The notes below the pieces were generated by a model, which saw only the letters and a program-made list of their open reading frames with translations, ran no database searches and was not told the origin of the DNA. From Streptomyces spororaveus (lineage in GTDB: Bacteria > Actinomycetota > Actinomycetes > Streptomycetales > Streptomycetaceae), in contig NZ_BNED01000005.1 of the NCBI RefSeq assembly GCF_016755875.1, positions 806,001 to 870,000 on the forward strand: a DNA stretch of 64,000 bases. Direction: 5' to 3'. Of the stretch, positions 34,917 through 43,509 are shown piece by piece. Every line of letters begins with the position of its first letter. Position 1 is the stretch's first letter. A program made the position numbers and the translations under genes.

Positions 34917-35981
34917 ATGCGCGTACTCGTCACCGGAGGAGCCGGGTTCATCGGCTCCCACATCGTCACCGCCCTCAAGGACCGGGGGCACGACCCCGTC
35001 GTCCTCGACGCCCTGCTGCCCGCCGCCCACCCCGGCACACCACCCCTGCCCGAGGCCGAGTTCGTCCGCGCCGACGTACGGGACGCCGACGCGGTCCGGG
35101 CCGCGCTGCGCGGAGTGGACGCGGTGTGCCACCAGGCGGCCATGGTCGGGCTCGGGAAAGACTTCGCGGACGCGCCCGAATACGTCGGCTGCAACGACCT
35201 CGGGACGGCGGTGCTGCTGGCGCAGATGGCGACCGCCGGGGTGCGGGAACTCGTACTCGCCGGGTCGATGGTGGTCTACGGAGAGGGCCGGTACACCTGC
35301 GAACGGCATGGAACGGTACGCCCCGGACCGCGGCGGACCGAGGACCTGACGGCGGGCCGGTTCGAACCCCGCTGCCCCGACTGCGGAGCCGACCTCGCCC
35401 CGGGCCTGGTCGGCGAGGACGCCCCGACGGATCCGCGGAACGTGTACGCGACGACGAAACTGGCCCAGGAGCACCTCGCGGCGAACTGGGCCCGGTGCGT
35501 GGAGGGCCGTGCGGTGTCGATGCGCTACCACAACGTGTACGGGCCGGGCATGCCGCGCGACACCCCGTACGCCGGGGTGGCCTCCTTCTTCCGCTCCTCG
35601 CTCGCCCGGGGCGAGGCGCCCCGGGTCTACGAGGACGGCGCTCAGCGAAGGGACTTCGTCCACGTCACGGACGTGGCCTCGGCGAACGTGGTGGCACTGG
35701 AGGCGGTCGCCACCCGGCAAGCCGGCGCGCTCACCGCCTTCAACACCGGCAGCGGGGAACCCCACACGGTCGGCGAGATGGCGGTCGCGCTGGCCACGGC
35801 GCACGGCGGGCCCGACCCGGTGGTGACGGGCGAGTTCCGGCTCGGCGACGTACGGCACATCACCGCCGACTCGGCCCGGCTGCGCAAGGAGCTGGGCTGG
35901 GGTCCGTCGGTCGGCTTCGCCGACGGCATGGCCGAGTTCGCGCGGGCCGGCCAGCGCGAGTCGGCGGGTGTGACCGGCTGA
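34917..35981 (+). CDS. NAD-dependent sugar epimerase/dehydratase with Cys insert
   Basis: A 354-residue extended SDR. The Rossmann glycine motif is VTGGAGFIGSH (residues 5-15) and the active-site YxxxK is VYATTKLAQEH. An unusual insert of about 40 residues (CERHGTVRPGP ... FEPRCPDCGADLAPG) with three or four Cys sits between the catalytic Ser region and YxxxK, possibly a zinc site. Family members act on NDP-sugars. It heads a run of glycosyltransferase, methyltransferase and oxidoreductase genes, so its product is probably one sugar for that pathway. Confidence 0.88.
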   Translation: MRVLVTGGAGFIGSHIVTALKDRGHDPVVLDALLPAAHPGTPPLPEAEFVRADVRDADAVRAALRGVDAVCHQAAMVGLGKDFADAPEYVGCNDLGTAVLLAQMATAGVRELVLAGSMVVYGEGRYTCERHGTVRPGPRRTEDLTAGRFEPRCPDCGADLAPGLVGEDAPTDPRNVYATTKLAQEHLAANWARCVEGRAVSMRYHNVYGPGMPRDTPYAGVASFFRSSLARGEAPRVYEDGAQRRDFVHVTDVASANVVALEAVATRQAGALTAFNTGSGEPHTVGEMAVALATAHGGPDPVVTGEFRLGDVRHITADSARLRKELGWGPSVGFADGMAEFARAGQRESAGVTG

Positions 35982-36022
35982 GCCGGGGATCCTGCCGACG
36001 TCGTCGGCCGGATCCGCACGGC

Positions 36023-36320
36023 CTACGCAGGTGCGGGGAGGGTCAGTTCGAAGCGGCAGCCGCCAGGCATGTTGTGACGCCCGCGTGCCCGGATCGACGA
36101 TTGCCAGGCCCAGGCCCGCGCCCGCGAGAGGGGTGCGGGCCTGACTGCCGCGCCAGCCGGTATCGAAGGCCCTGGGCAGGTCGTCCTCCGGGATGCCGCC
36201 GCAGGGGTCGGTGACGGACAGCACCACCGCGTCCGCGCGGTGTTCCGTGGCGATCGCGACCGCTCCGTCGGCCGGGGTGTGGCGGATGGCGTCGACCAGC
36301 AGGTTGAACGGCACCCCGCG
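36023..36320 (-). pseudogene. histidine-kinase ATPase-domain relic
   Basis: The minus-strand frame from about 36320 reads NLLVDAIRHTPADGAVAIATEH (N box), LSVTDPCGGIPEDDLPRAFD (G1 box), RTPLAGAGLGLAIV (G2 box). Near 36095 the frame breaks and the remainder (MPGGCRFELTLPAPA) is in another frame. The dimerisation domain and the sensor upstream are missing. I take it as a remnant of a sensor kinase that may once have controlled the neighbouring cluster. Confidence 0.75.
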
Positions 36321-36567
36321 TCATCTCCTTTCCATTGACCTCGACCGGTAGCGGGGCCACGCCCGTACCTTGCCAGGCGCACTCCGTGCTCGCGACGACG
36401 AGGTCGGGCCAGTGCCGGGGCTCGGTCGGTTTCGTTGCGGGATGCCATGCGAGAGTGGCCCCGTGCGGTGCCGCGTCGCACTGGCCCTGCCGCCACCGAC
36501 GCGGTGTCCGCGTTTCGTAAGGTCTTCCGGCGCCGTTCTTGGCCGTCCGGTTCCTACGGTGTGGAGG

Positions 36568-37284
36568 GTGACTCCTTCTGCTTGTCGTCCGCCTCTCGCG
36601 GACCTCGTACTGCCGTGCCTCGACGAGGCGGAAGCCCTGCCCTGGGTGCTCGCGCGGGTGCCGGCCGGGTGGCGGGCCATCGTCGTCGACAACGGCTCCA
36701 CCGACGGCTCGGCGGACATCGCCCGCTCCCTCGGCGCCACCGTCGTGCACGAGACCCGGCGCGGCTTCGGCGCCGCCTGCCACGCCGGACTGCTCGCCGC
36801 GCGCGCCGAGTTGGTCTGCTTCTGCGACTGCGACGCCTCCATGGACCCCGGACTGCTCGCGCCCATGGCCGAACGGGTCGCGGCCGGCGAAACGGATCTG
36901 CTGCTCGGCCGGCGCCGCCCGCAGGGCCGCGGCACCTGGCCCGCGCACGCCCGGGCGGGGAACTTCGCCCTGGCCCGCATGCTGCGCCGCCGCACCGGAC
37001 TGCGGCTCCACGACCTCGGACCGATGCGGGTCGCGCGCCGCGAGGCCCTGCTCGGCCTGGACCTGAGCGACCGGCGCAGCGGCTACCCGCTCCAGATGGT
37101 CGTACGGGCCGCCGACGCGGGCTGGCGGGTGGCCGAGACGGACATCCCGTACCTCCCCCGATCCGGGAAGTCCAAGGTCACCGGCACCTGGCGGGGTACC
37201 TGGCACGCGGTACGGGACATGCGCAAGGTGCTCGCCGAGCCGCCGGGCGCCCGACCCGCACCGACCGAGGGGGTCTCCGCATGA
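36568..37284 (+). CDS. GT2-family glycosyltransferase
   Basis: A 238-residue protein. The start is uncertain: GTG 36568 (used here) or the in-frame GTG 36559. The GT-A fold motifs are LVLPCLDEAEALPWVL, VVDNGSTDGSADIARSLGATVV and the DxD-type CDCDASMDP. The tail has YPLQMVVRAADAGWRVAETDIPYLPR and GKSKVTGTWRGTWHAVRDM, the SKV(T/S)GT segment typical of polyprenyl-phosphate or DPG synthase-like transferases. No membrane helix follows. It overlaps the DUF2064 gene by 4 bases. Confidence 0.88.
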   Translation: MTPSACRPPLADLVLPCLDEAEALPWVLARVPAGWRAIVVDNGSTDGSADIARSLGATVVHETRRGFGAACHAGLLAARAELVCFCDCDASMDPGLLAPMAERVAAGETDLLLGRRRPQGRGTWPAHARAGNFALARMLRRRTGLRLHDLGPMRVARREALLGLDLSDRRSGYPLQMVVRAADAGWRVAETDIPYLPRSGKSKVTGTWRGTWHAVRDMRKVLAEPPGARPAPTEGVSA

Positions 37285-37901
37285 GCACCCTCCTCGTCAT
37301 CGCCAAGGCGCCCGTCGCCGGGCGCGTGAAAACCCGTCTCACCCCGCAGTTCACCCCGCAGCAGGCAGCCGACCTGGCCCTCGCCTCACTCCAGGACACC
37401 CTCGCGACGGTCCTGGCGACTCCGGCCGCGCGGCGTGTCCTGGTCCTCGACGGGCAGCCGGGTCCTTGGATCCCGGAGGGGATCGAGGTCGTCCCGCAGT
37501 GCACGGGCGGCCTGGACGTCCGACTGGCCGCCGCCTTCGCCCTGGCCGAAGGGCCGGCCCTGCTGATCGGCATGGACACCCCGCAGATCACTCCCGGCCT
37601 GCTCGCACTCGGGCTCGACTTCACCGAGGCGGACGCCTGGTTCGGTCCCGCCGACGACGGAGGGTTCTGGGCACTGGGCCTGGCCGACCCCGACCCGGCC
37701 CTGCTGCTCGGCGTCCCCATGTCCGTGACCCACACCGGCGAGGTCCAACGGCAGCGACTGACCGATGCGGGGCTGGCCGTACGCGACCTGCCCGAGCTCT
37801 GCGACGTGGACACCCCCGCCGACGCGAAACGGGTCGCGGCCGCAGCCCCGTGGACGCGCTTCGCCGCCCTGCACCACGGCCTGTGCGCGGTGACCCGATG
37901 A
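37281..37901 (+). CDS. DUF2064/TIGR04282-family transferase
   Basis: A 206-residue protein starting at an ATGA overlap. A nucleotidyltransferase-like start VIAKAPVAGRVKTRLTP (residues 6-22, with KTRL) and GMDTPQITPGLL, then GPADDGGFWALGLA identify DUF2064, named in TIGR04282 as an arsenosugar-type glycosyltransferase. In actinobacteria the family also occurs beside GT2 and methyltransferase genes without arsenic genes, as here. The KTRL and DDGG blocks are intact. The reaction in this cluster is unknown. Confidence 0.88.
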   Translation: MSTLLVIAKAPVAGRVKTRLTPQFTPQQAADLALASLQDTLATVLATPAARRVLVLDGQPGPWIPEGIEVVPQCTGGLDVRLAAAFALAEGPALLIGMDTPQITPGLLALGLDFTEADAWFGPADDGGFWALGLADPDPALLLGVPMSVTHTGEVQRQRLTDAGLAVRDLPELCDVDTPADAKRVAAAAPWTRFAALHHGLCAVTR

Positions 37902-38557
37902 CCGCCCAACTCGCCGAGCCCGCTACCCGTGCCTGGCAGGCGGATCCGTACGCGGCCGCCCTCCGCACCGGGCAGGGGCCGCTGTTCCTCCGTCGGCGCG
38001 ACGGGTGGCTGCTGCCGCTCGAAGTCGAGCGGTGGTGCGCCGAGCCCGACTCGGCCGACGACACCGTCCTGGCACGGTGTACCGGGCCCGTCCTCGACAT
38101 CGGCTGCGGACCGGGCCGGCTGGTCACCGCCCTCGCCCGGCTCGGACACACCGCACTCGGCGTGGACGTCACCCCCGAGGCGGTGGCCCGCACCGTGCGG
38201 GCGGGCGGCAGCGCCCTCTGCCGGTCGGTGTTCGACCCGCTTCCCCGCGAAGGCCGCTGGGGCACGGTCCTCCTCATAGACGGCAACATCGGAATCGGCG
38301 GAGACCCCGCAGCCCTGCTGCTCCGCGCAGTCGAACTGACCGCACCCGGCGGCTCCCTGCTGGTCGAGGTCGCCACAACCGACGTCGACGAACGCGTTGA
38401 GGTCCACGTCGAGGACGGCGATGGCGGCCGCGGAGCCTCATTCTGGTGGGCCCGGCTCGGCGCCCGCGCCCTGTGCGCCGAGGCGCGGGCCGCGGACTGG
38501 ACCCCGTACGAAACCTGGCAGACGGCGGGCCGGCACTTCGTACACCTCACGCGCTGA
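37898..38557 (+). CDS. class I SAM-dependent methyltransferase
   Basis: A 219-residue protein from the ATGA overlap at 37898. Motif I VLDIGCGPGRLVTALARLGH is intact, followed by GVDVTPEAVARTV and LLIDGNIGIGGDP. It is closely related to the gene at 13326-14018 (shared ERWCA, CTG-VLDIGCG, GRWGT-LLIDGNIGIGG). Third gene of the translationally coupled GT2, DUF2064, methyltransferase run; it probably methylates the glycosylated product (inference). A hairpin terminator follows. Confidence 0.88.
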   Translation: MTAQLAEPATRAWQADPYAAALRTGQGPLFLRRRDGWLLPLEVERWCAEPDSADDTVLARCTGPVLDIGCGPGRLVTALARLGHTALGVDVTPEAVARTVRAGGSALCRSVFDPLPREGRWGTVLLIDGNIGIGGDPAALLLRAVELTAPGGSLLVEVATTDVDERVEVHVEDGDGGRGASFWWARLGARALCAEARAADWTPYETWQTAGRHFVHLTR

Positions 38558-38581
38558 CGGTTGCCGAGCGGCGAACCACCA

Positions 38582-38611
38582 GGTGGGATCCGCGGCAGTG
38601 CGGATCCCACC
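38582..38611. terminator. 12-bp hairpin between convergent genes
   Basis: Arms 38582-38593 (GGTGGGATCCGC) and 38600-38611 pair perfectly with a 6-base loop. It lies 24 bases after the methyltransferase stop and 45 bases before the end of the convergent quinone oxidoreductase gene, so it can serve both. Confidence 0.8.
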
Positions 38612-38656
38612 CGGAGTCGCTGCCCGCGCCGGTGGGCTGGCGAAAGGTCTGGCGTC

Positions 38657-39637
38657 TCAGCCGACGGTGACGACCATCTTCCCGAGGGCTTCTCCGGACT
38701 CCATGGCCCGATGGGCCTCCACGATCTCGTCGAACCGGAAGACCCGGGCGGGACGGGCCCGCAGGACACCGGCCTCGACCTTGGCGTAGATCTCGTCCAG
38801 CGGTATGCCGGTGAGCGGGAATGCGGGGGTGCCCAGGACGAAGGCGCTGCCGAAGAAGCTGAGCCGGACTCCGCTGGGGAGGTCGGCGATCGGGTCGAAG
38901 TCGCGTACGGGCTCGAATCCGCCCAGGAAGCCGAGCTGGCAGACCCGCCCGCGCGGCCGGACCAGGGCCAGCGAGTCACGCAGGACGCTGTTGCCGACGA
39001 CGTCGAACACCACGTCGACGCCGAGCTCCCGCTCCGCGACCTGGGCGGCGAGCGCGCCGTCGTCGATGAGGACGTCGGCGGCCCCGAGCTCCTTCAGCAG
39101 GGGTGCCCGCAGCGGGTCGCGGGTCGTGGCGAGGACGGTGGCGCCGTGGTCGACCGCCAGGTTGACGGCGGCCTGGCCGAGCGAGGAGGTCGCTCCGCGC
39201 ACCAGGACGGTCTCGTCAGGCTGCAGGTCCAGATTGCCGAACAGGCCGCTCCACGCCGTCGCGTACACCTCGGGGACCGCCGCGAGATCGGCCCAGTCCA
39301 GCGGCGAGCGGACGGCCACCACGTTGGTCGCCGGTACGGTCACCAACTCCGCGTAGCTTCCGTTGCGGGTCCGCCCCATGCCGCCGAGTATCGCCACGAC
39401 CCGGGTTCCGAGGGCGAGTTCGCCGGACGGGTCGGCCTCGACCACCCCGGCGCACTCGATGCCGGGGACGGCTGCGACCTTCCCCCAGGCGCCGCTGCGC
39501 ATGTAGGCCTCGGCGTGGTTGAGGCCGAACGCCTTGACCCGGATGAGCACTTCGCCGTCGGCGGGCACGGGGTCCGGCAGTTCGGTGAGGGTGAGCACCT
39601 CGGGTCCGCCGTGGGCGGAGATGACGATGGCCTTCAT
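38657..39637 (-). CDS. MDR-family quinone oxidoreductase/zinc-free alcohol dehydrogenase
   Basis: A 326-residue protein; ATG 39637 begins the canonical MKAIVISAHGGPEVLTL, with GGAG about 8 bases upstream; an upstream in-frame Met adds 9 residues. The NADPH motif is VRGATSSLGQAAVNLAVDHGATVLATTRD. The substrate part has GLNHAEAYMRSGAWGKVAAVPGIECAGVV. The structural-zinc Cys cluster is absent, as in quinone reductases. It lies downstream of a TetR-type gene from which it is separated by a terminator, and it has its own upstream region with a TTGA/TCAA repeat. Confidence 0.88.
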   Translation of the reverse strand: MKAIVISAHGGPEVLTLTELPDPVPADGEVLIRVKAFGLNHAEAYMRSGAWGKVAAVPGIECAGVVEADPSGELALGTRVVAILGGMGRTRNGSYAELVTVPATNVVAVRSPLDWADLAAVPEVYATAWSGLFGNLDLQPDETVLVRGATSSLGQAAVNLAVDHGATVLATTRDPLRAPLLKELGAADVLIDDGALAAQVAERELGVDVVFDVVGNSVLRDSLALVRPRGRVCQLGFLGGFEPVRDFDPIADLPSGVRLSFFGSAFVLGTPAFPLTGIPLDEIYAKVEAGVLRARPARVFRFDEIVEAHRAMESGEALGKMVVTVG

Positions 39638-39686
39638 GTACCGACTCCATTCTTGAGCAGTCATTCAACTATCGGTGCGGAGAAAA

Positions 39687-39708
39687 GGGCCACCGCGTAC
39701 GGTGGCCC
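39687..39708 (-). terminator. intrinsic terminator after the TetR gene
   Basis: Arms 39687-39695 and 39700-39708 (9 bp, 4-base loop). On the minus strand the stem is followed by TTTTCT, a classical intrinsic terminator. It separates the TetR-type gene (ends at 39722) from the oxidoreductase gene, which must then have its own promoter. Confidence 0.8.
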
Positions 39709-39721
39709 GTGCGCCTCGCCG

Positions 39722-40306
39722 TCAGGCGAGAGCGGCGAAAGCGTTGTCGACGATCGCGCGCAGGAGCGTCTCGTCCGGGTTGGCCTTGCCGACGACCATG
39801 AGCCCCTGGCAGGTGGCGACCAGGAGCTTGGCGCTCCCGGAACAGTCCAGTGAGGCGCGCACCTGCCCCCTGCGGAGCGCGTTCTCCAGTGCGTGGGTCA
39901 TGCACCGCTCCAGCCGGGCCAGGTGTCCGCGGACGGCGGCCGCCGCCTCGTCGTCCTCGGCGGCGTTCTCGATCGCCGTATTGACGAGCAGGCAGCCCTG
40001 CCGGCCTTCAGGACTGAGCAGATCGCACACCAGCCCGTCGAAGTATCCGCGGACCTCACCCAACGAGGCTCCAGGAGCCTCCAGCTCGCCCAGCTTCTGG
40101 GGGACGATCAGCTTCGCGTACCGCTCCAGCGACTTCAGGAACAGCGCGCGCTTGCCGCCGGGGAAGGCGCTGTAGAGACTGCCGGGCTTGACCCCGGTCG
40201 CCTTGACCAGGTCCTCGACGGAGACGGCCCGGTATCCGCGCTCCCAGAACCGGAGCATGGCCACGTTCAGGACGGCATCGGGCTCGAACTCTCGCGGTCT
40301 GGGCAT
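39722..40306 (-). CDS. TetR/AcrR-family repressor
   Basis: A 194-residue regulator from ATG 40306; an upstream in-frame Met (MYFLLMPRPRE) looks spurious. The helix-turn-helix is SVEDLVKATGVKPGSLYSAFPGGKRALF (about 27-55). The ligand domain has a TetR_C-like helix pattern (GQVRASLDCSGSAKLLVATCQGLMVVGKA). Its upstream region contains TGAACGACCATTCA near 40320-40335, possibly its own operator. It probably regulates the quinone oxidoreductase gene next to it. Confidence 0.88.
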   Translation of the reverse strand: MPRPREFEPDAVLNVAMLRFWERGYRAVSVEDLVKATGVKPGSLYSAFPGGKRALFLKSLERYAKLIVPQKLGELEAPGASLGEVRGYFDGLVCDLLSPEGRQGCLLVNTAIENAAEDDEAAAAVRGHLARLERCMTHALENALRRGQVRASLDCSGSAKLLVATCQGLMVVGKANPDETLLRAIVDNAFAALA

Positions 40307-40315
40307 GAGAAGAAA

Positions 40316-40340
40316 ATACATGAACGACCATTCAAGAACA
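40316..40340. promoter_or_regulatory. candidate TetR operator
   Basis: Sequence around 40320-40335 (TGAACGACCATTCA) has TGAA/TTCA ends and lies 10-30 bases upstream of the TetR-type start. A related TTGA/TCAA arrangement (TTGAATGACTGCTCAA) lies upstream of the oxidoreductase gene. Weak, by eye only. Confidence 0.35.
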
Positions 40341-40379
40341 ATGCGCTTACCCGGCGGCTTCTCTGCGGCACCGCTTCGA

Positions 40380-40802
40380 TCAGGCCCGACGGCTCTCCCG
40401 GCCCATCCGGCGCGCCCGGCGCGCCACGGCAGGCACACCAACGTACGCGAGGGTGAACAGCGCGATGGCGGCCATGGCGAGCAGCCAGTTGCGCAGGTAG
40501 TCGAGCGGCAGGACGGTGGGGTCGGCCACGCCCTCCGGGCGCAGGAGTGGGGGAAGCGCAATCGCCGTGAGGGAGCCCGCGACGATCAGGGCCGCACGCG
40601 GAACCCCGTGCAGGCGCAGGCCGGCCACCGCAACGACGGCGGCGATCGCCATCACGGCGGGCGCGACGAACCCGTCGTGCACAACGACCGCTCCCCCGAG
40701 CCAGACGGCGATCCGCCAGGGCTCGGGCTGCTGGAGGAGCAGCCACCCGCCCCAGGCCGTGCACACCAGCCCGGATCCGCCCATCACGTATCGGAAGTTC
40801 AT
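40380..40802 (-). CDS. small integral membrane partner of the molybdenum oxidoreductase (copy 2)
   Basis: A 140-residue protein starting at the ATGA overlap at 40802. Four hydrophobic helices (about 5-22, 28-52, 58-80, 102-122). It holds VVVHDGFVAPAVMAI, like HDLVLLPLYS in the protein of 12859-13356. Its gene order relative to the oxidoreductase is the same, which supports a functional pair. A role in anchoring or electron transfer is inference. Confidence 0.7.
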   Translation of the reverse strand: MNFRYVMGGSGLVCTAWGGWLLLQQPEPWRIAVWLGGAVVVHDGFVAPAVMAIAAVVAVAGLRLHGVPRAALIVAGSLTAIALPPLLRPEGVADPTVLPLDYLRNWLLAMAAIALFTLAYVGVPAVARRARRMGRESRRA

Positions 40803-41944
40803 CACGCCACCTCCAGTCGGCCGACCCACTTGGTCTGCAGGACACCGGGCCGGTTCGGAGCGATGATCCGCGCCGGGTAGCCGTGGTCCAGGGACAGCAC
40901 TTCGCCGTTCAGCCGGAGCGCGAGCAGCGTGAGCGGGTCCTGCGCGTACAGGCGTCCCATCTCCATCACGCGGTAGGCGCCCGCCGCTTCCAGGGAGACC
41001 ACCCGAGCCCGCGCACCCGGGCCGCCTCCCGCACGCTCCAGGAGGTCCCGTACCCGGACCCCGGTCCAGTGGGCGGACTTGCTCCAGCCCTCGACGCAGG
41101 CGATGGGCAGGGTGACGTCATGCTGTGGCATGGCGCGCAGCTCCTCCAACGTGAGGCTGTAGGGACGCGGCCCGTCCACGGTCAGTTGCCAGTCGGCCAA
41201 GGAGGCCTCGGAGACGCGCGCGGCGGCGGCCGTCCGGTTCACGGGGAGTCCTTGGGGCCCGTGGGCGGGGCTGCGCGGGCCGAACAGTTCCAGCGGGCCG
41301 AGTGCGGTGACGGACTGCCCGACCGTGGCGAGCGTGACCGCTCCGACCGCGGCCGTGACGCCGAGGAGGAGCTGCCGGCGGTCGGGCCCGTCGGCCTCGG
41401 GCAGGGCCAGGGTTCCGGGGGAACGGAGCGTGAAGTGGTCGCGGATCTTCGGCCATTGCACGGCGACGTGCAGCAGGAGCGATCCCAGCAGGAGCCAGGC
41501 CACCGCGTAGTGCACGGGAACGAAGTTGAAGGGCCAGGGGTACCACTGGAAGGTGTTCAGCAGCCCGGTGAACAGCTCGAACAGTCCGGCCGCGACCAGG
41601 ACCGCCACCGAGATCCGCTCCAGCGCATGGAGGACCGATCGCACCGGAGGCCAGGCGAACAGGCGCGGATAGACCGCCCACAGCTTCGCCAGCAGGAGCG
41701 GGATCGCGGCGATCCCGGACGCCACGTGCAGCCCCTGGGTGAACCGGTATCCCCAGTACGGGCGGCTCGGCAGCGAGTCGGCCAGCCATCCGGGCGGGTG
41801 CTGGAGGTAGTGGCTCAGGACACCGGTCGCGAAGCAGACGGCCATGGCCAGGCCGAGCCAGCGGCCGATGGCGGTCGCGGTGCGGGCGTCGTGCAGGCGC
41901 GCCTTGAAGGTGACGGGCGGCCCCGAGGGCAGGGTGAAACGCAT
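40802..41944 (-). CDS. membrane molybdopterin-dependent oxidoreductase (copy 2)
   Basis: A 380-residue protein. Membrane part of about five helices (residues about 25-215) with YWGYRFTQGLHVASGIAAIPLLLAKLW and RSVLHALERISV, matching copy 1 at 11417-12862 but without its Pro/Ala-rich N-tail. Sulfite-oxidase-like part from about 225 with the Mo-ligand Cys283 in CVEGWS and a terminal DHGYPARIIAPNRPGVLQTKWVG. A short RRQLLLGVTAAVGAV segment links the two parts. Probably exports or accepts electrons for the sugar pathway nearby (inference). The stop overlaps the small membrane gene. Confidence 0.87.
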   Translation of the reverse strand: MRFTLPSGPPVTFKARLHDARTATAIGRWLGLAMAVCFATGVLSHYLQHPPGWLADSLPSRPYWGYRFTQGLHVASGIAAIPLLLAKLWAVYPRLFAWPPVRSVLHALERISVAVLVAAGLFELFTGLLNTFQWYPWPFNFVPVHYAVAWLLLGSLLLHVAVQWPKIRDHFTLRSPGTLALPEADGPDRRQLLLGVTAAVGAVTLATVGQSVTALGPLELFGPRSPAHGPQGLPVNRTAAAARVSEASLADWQLTVDGPRPYSLTLEELRAMPQHDVTLPIACVEGWSKSAHWTGVRVRDLLERAGGGPGARARVVSLEAAGAYRVMEMGRLYAQDPLTLLALRLNGEVLSLDHGYPARIIAPNRPGVLQTKWVGRLEVA

Positions 41945-42058
41945 GCCCCCATCACACCCCCGGCAAGGCCCGCGCAGGCTGCCGGAACATCTTACGAATC
42001 ACGGACATCCGCGACGGCGCGGCCCACGGGAGAGTCGATCCCTGGAACGATTCCGCAG

Positions 42059-43498
42059 GTGAAAGCCCTTACCGCCCTCACTCCTCGCACCGCGCTGGTG
42101 ACCACCGCCCTCGCCCTTGCGGCACTCACGGCGCTCCTCGCCCGCACCATCATGTACGGGGACTACTTCAGCGACCCGGTCGGCCTGTTCTGCTGGTACG
42201 CGGCCTGCTGGGCGCTGTTCACCGTCGCGCTGCTGGCTCTGCGCCGCGTCCCCTCTCGTAGCGTCGCGTGGCTGATCGCCGCAGGGGCCGTCGTCGTCAC
42301 GCTGACCGGGCTGACGGGGCCGCCGCGGACCAGCACCGACTCCTACCGCTACGCCTGGGACGGCCGAGTCCAGTCCGCCGGCATCTCCCCGTACGACCAC
42401 ACCCCCCAGGACCCGGCGCTCGCCCGGCTGCGCGACCCCTGGCTGTTCCCCACCGGCGCCGCCTGCACGGGCCCCGGCCTCGCCCCGATCCCCCACACCG
42501 ACGGCACGCGTCACTGCACCCGTATCAACAGGCCCGCCGTCCACACCATCTATCCGCCCGTCGCCGAGGCGTACTTCCTGGCCGTGGACCGGCTCTCCCC
42601 TGCAGACTCCCGCCACAAGCCGTTCCAGATCGGGGCCGCCCTGCTGTCCCTCGGAGTCACGGGCACGCTCCTCCTGATCCTGCGACGGCGCGGCACCGAC
42701 CTGCGCAAGGCCGCGTACTGGGCCTGGTGCCCGGCCGTCCCTCTGGATGCGGTCAACAACGCGCACGTCGACGTCCTGGGCGTGCTCCTCGCGATCGCCG
42801 GACTCGGCCTCGTCGCCTCCCGGGCACTGACCCGGCGGGCAGCGGGCGGAGTACTGATCGGCGCCGCCATCGCCACGAAGCTGATGCCGGCCGTCGTCCT
42901 GCCCGGAGCCCTGTCCGGGGTCCGGCGCTTCCGCGACGCGGCCGCCGTGCTCCTGCCCGCCGCTGCCTTCGCCGTACTCTCCTACCTCCCGTACGTCCTC
43001 CTCTCGCACGGCTCGGTCTTCGGCTACCTCGGCGGCTACGTCGAGGAGGAGGGCTACGACGACGCCTCGGCCGGGTCCCGCTATTCGCTCCTACGCCTGG
43101 TCCTGCCCGACACCTGGGCCTTCCCCGTACTGCTCGTCATCGTCGCGGCGGTGTCGGTGTACGTGATGTGGCGCGGGGACCCGCGGCGCCCCTGGAGCGG
43201 CGCCCTCCTGGTCACCGGCTGGTCCTTCGTCCTCCTCACGCCCGGCTACTCCTGGTACGCGCTCCTCCTGATCGCCCTCGTCGCCCTGGACGGACGCTGG
43301 GAATGGCTCGGCATCCCGCTCGCGGGCGCCGCTGTCTACATCCTCGCCCCGACGCTCCACTTCCATCCGTCGCTGAGCAACATCGCGTACGGCGCCGCGG
43401 CTTCCCTCGTCCTCGTGATGACCTGGGTCCGACGGCGAGCCAAGGTGAGGGGGGCCGAGGCCGCAGCCACAGCGTCAGGACATCCGCACCCGGCTTGA
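42059..43498 (+). CDS. GT-C-type polyprenol-linked glycosyltransferase (GT87-like)
   Basis: A 479-residue protein from GTG 42059. About 10 membrane helices. The GT-C signature near the first loop is TDSYRYAWDGRVQSAGISPYDHTPQDP, with the catalytic-type Asp, followed by NRPAVHTIYPPVAEAYFLAV. The later GAAIATKLMPAVVLPGAL fits GT87-like mannosyltransferases of actinobacteria. It would transfer a polyprenyl-phosphate sugar outside the membrane. It is divergent from the oxidoreductase gene (114 bases between) and closes the cluster. Confidence 0.83.
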   Translation: MKALTALTPRTALVTTALALAALTALLARTIMYGDYFSDPVGLFCWYAACWALFTVALLALRRVPSRSVAWLIAAGAVVVTLTGLTGPPRTSTDSYRYAWDGRVQSAGISPYDHTPQDPALARLRDPWLFPTGAACTGPGLAPIPHTDGTRHCTRINRPAVHTIYPPVAEAYFLAVDRLSPADSRHKPFQIGAALLSLGVTGTLLLILRRRGTDLRKAAYWAWCPAVPLDAVNNAHVDVLGVLLAIAGLGLVASRALTRRAAGGVLIGAAIATKLMPAVVLPGALSGVRRFRDAAAVLLPAAAFAVLSYLPYVLLSHGSVFGYLGGYVEEEGYDDASAGSRYSLLRLVLPDTWAFPVLLVIVAAVSVYVMWRGDPRRPWSGALLVTGWSFVLLTPGYSWYALLLIALVALDGRWEWLGIPLAGAAVYILAPTLHFHPSLSNIAYGAAASLVLVMTWVRRRAKVRGAEAAATASGHPHPA

Positions 43499-43509
43499 AC
43501 CCCCGCCCG

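Noticed and set aside
37281..37901. Arsenosugar biosynthesis cluster
   Set aside because: Although the DUF2064 family is named for arsenosugars, no arsenic methyltransferase, reductase or regulator gene is present nearby, and the ArsB-like permease is far away and of a broad superfamily.
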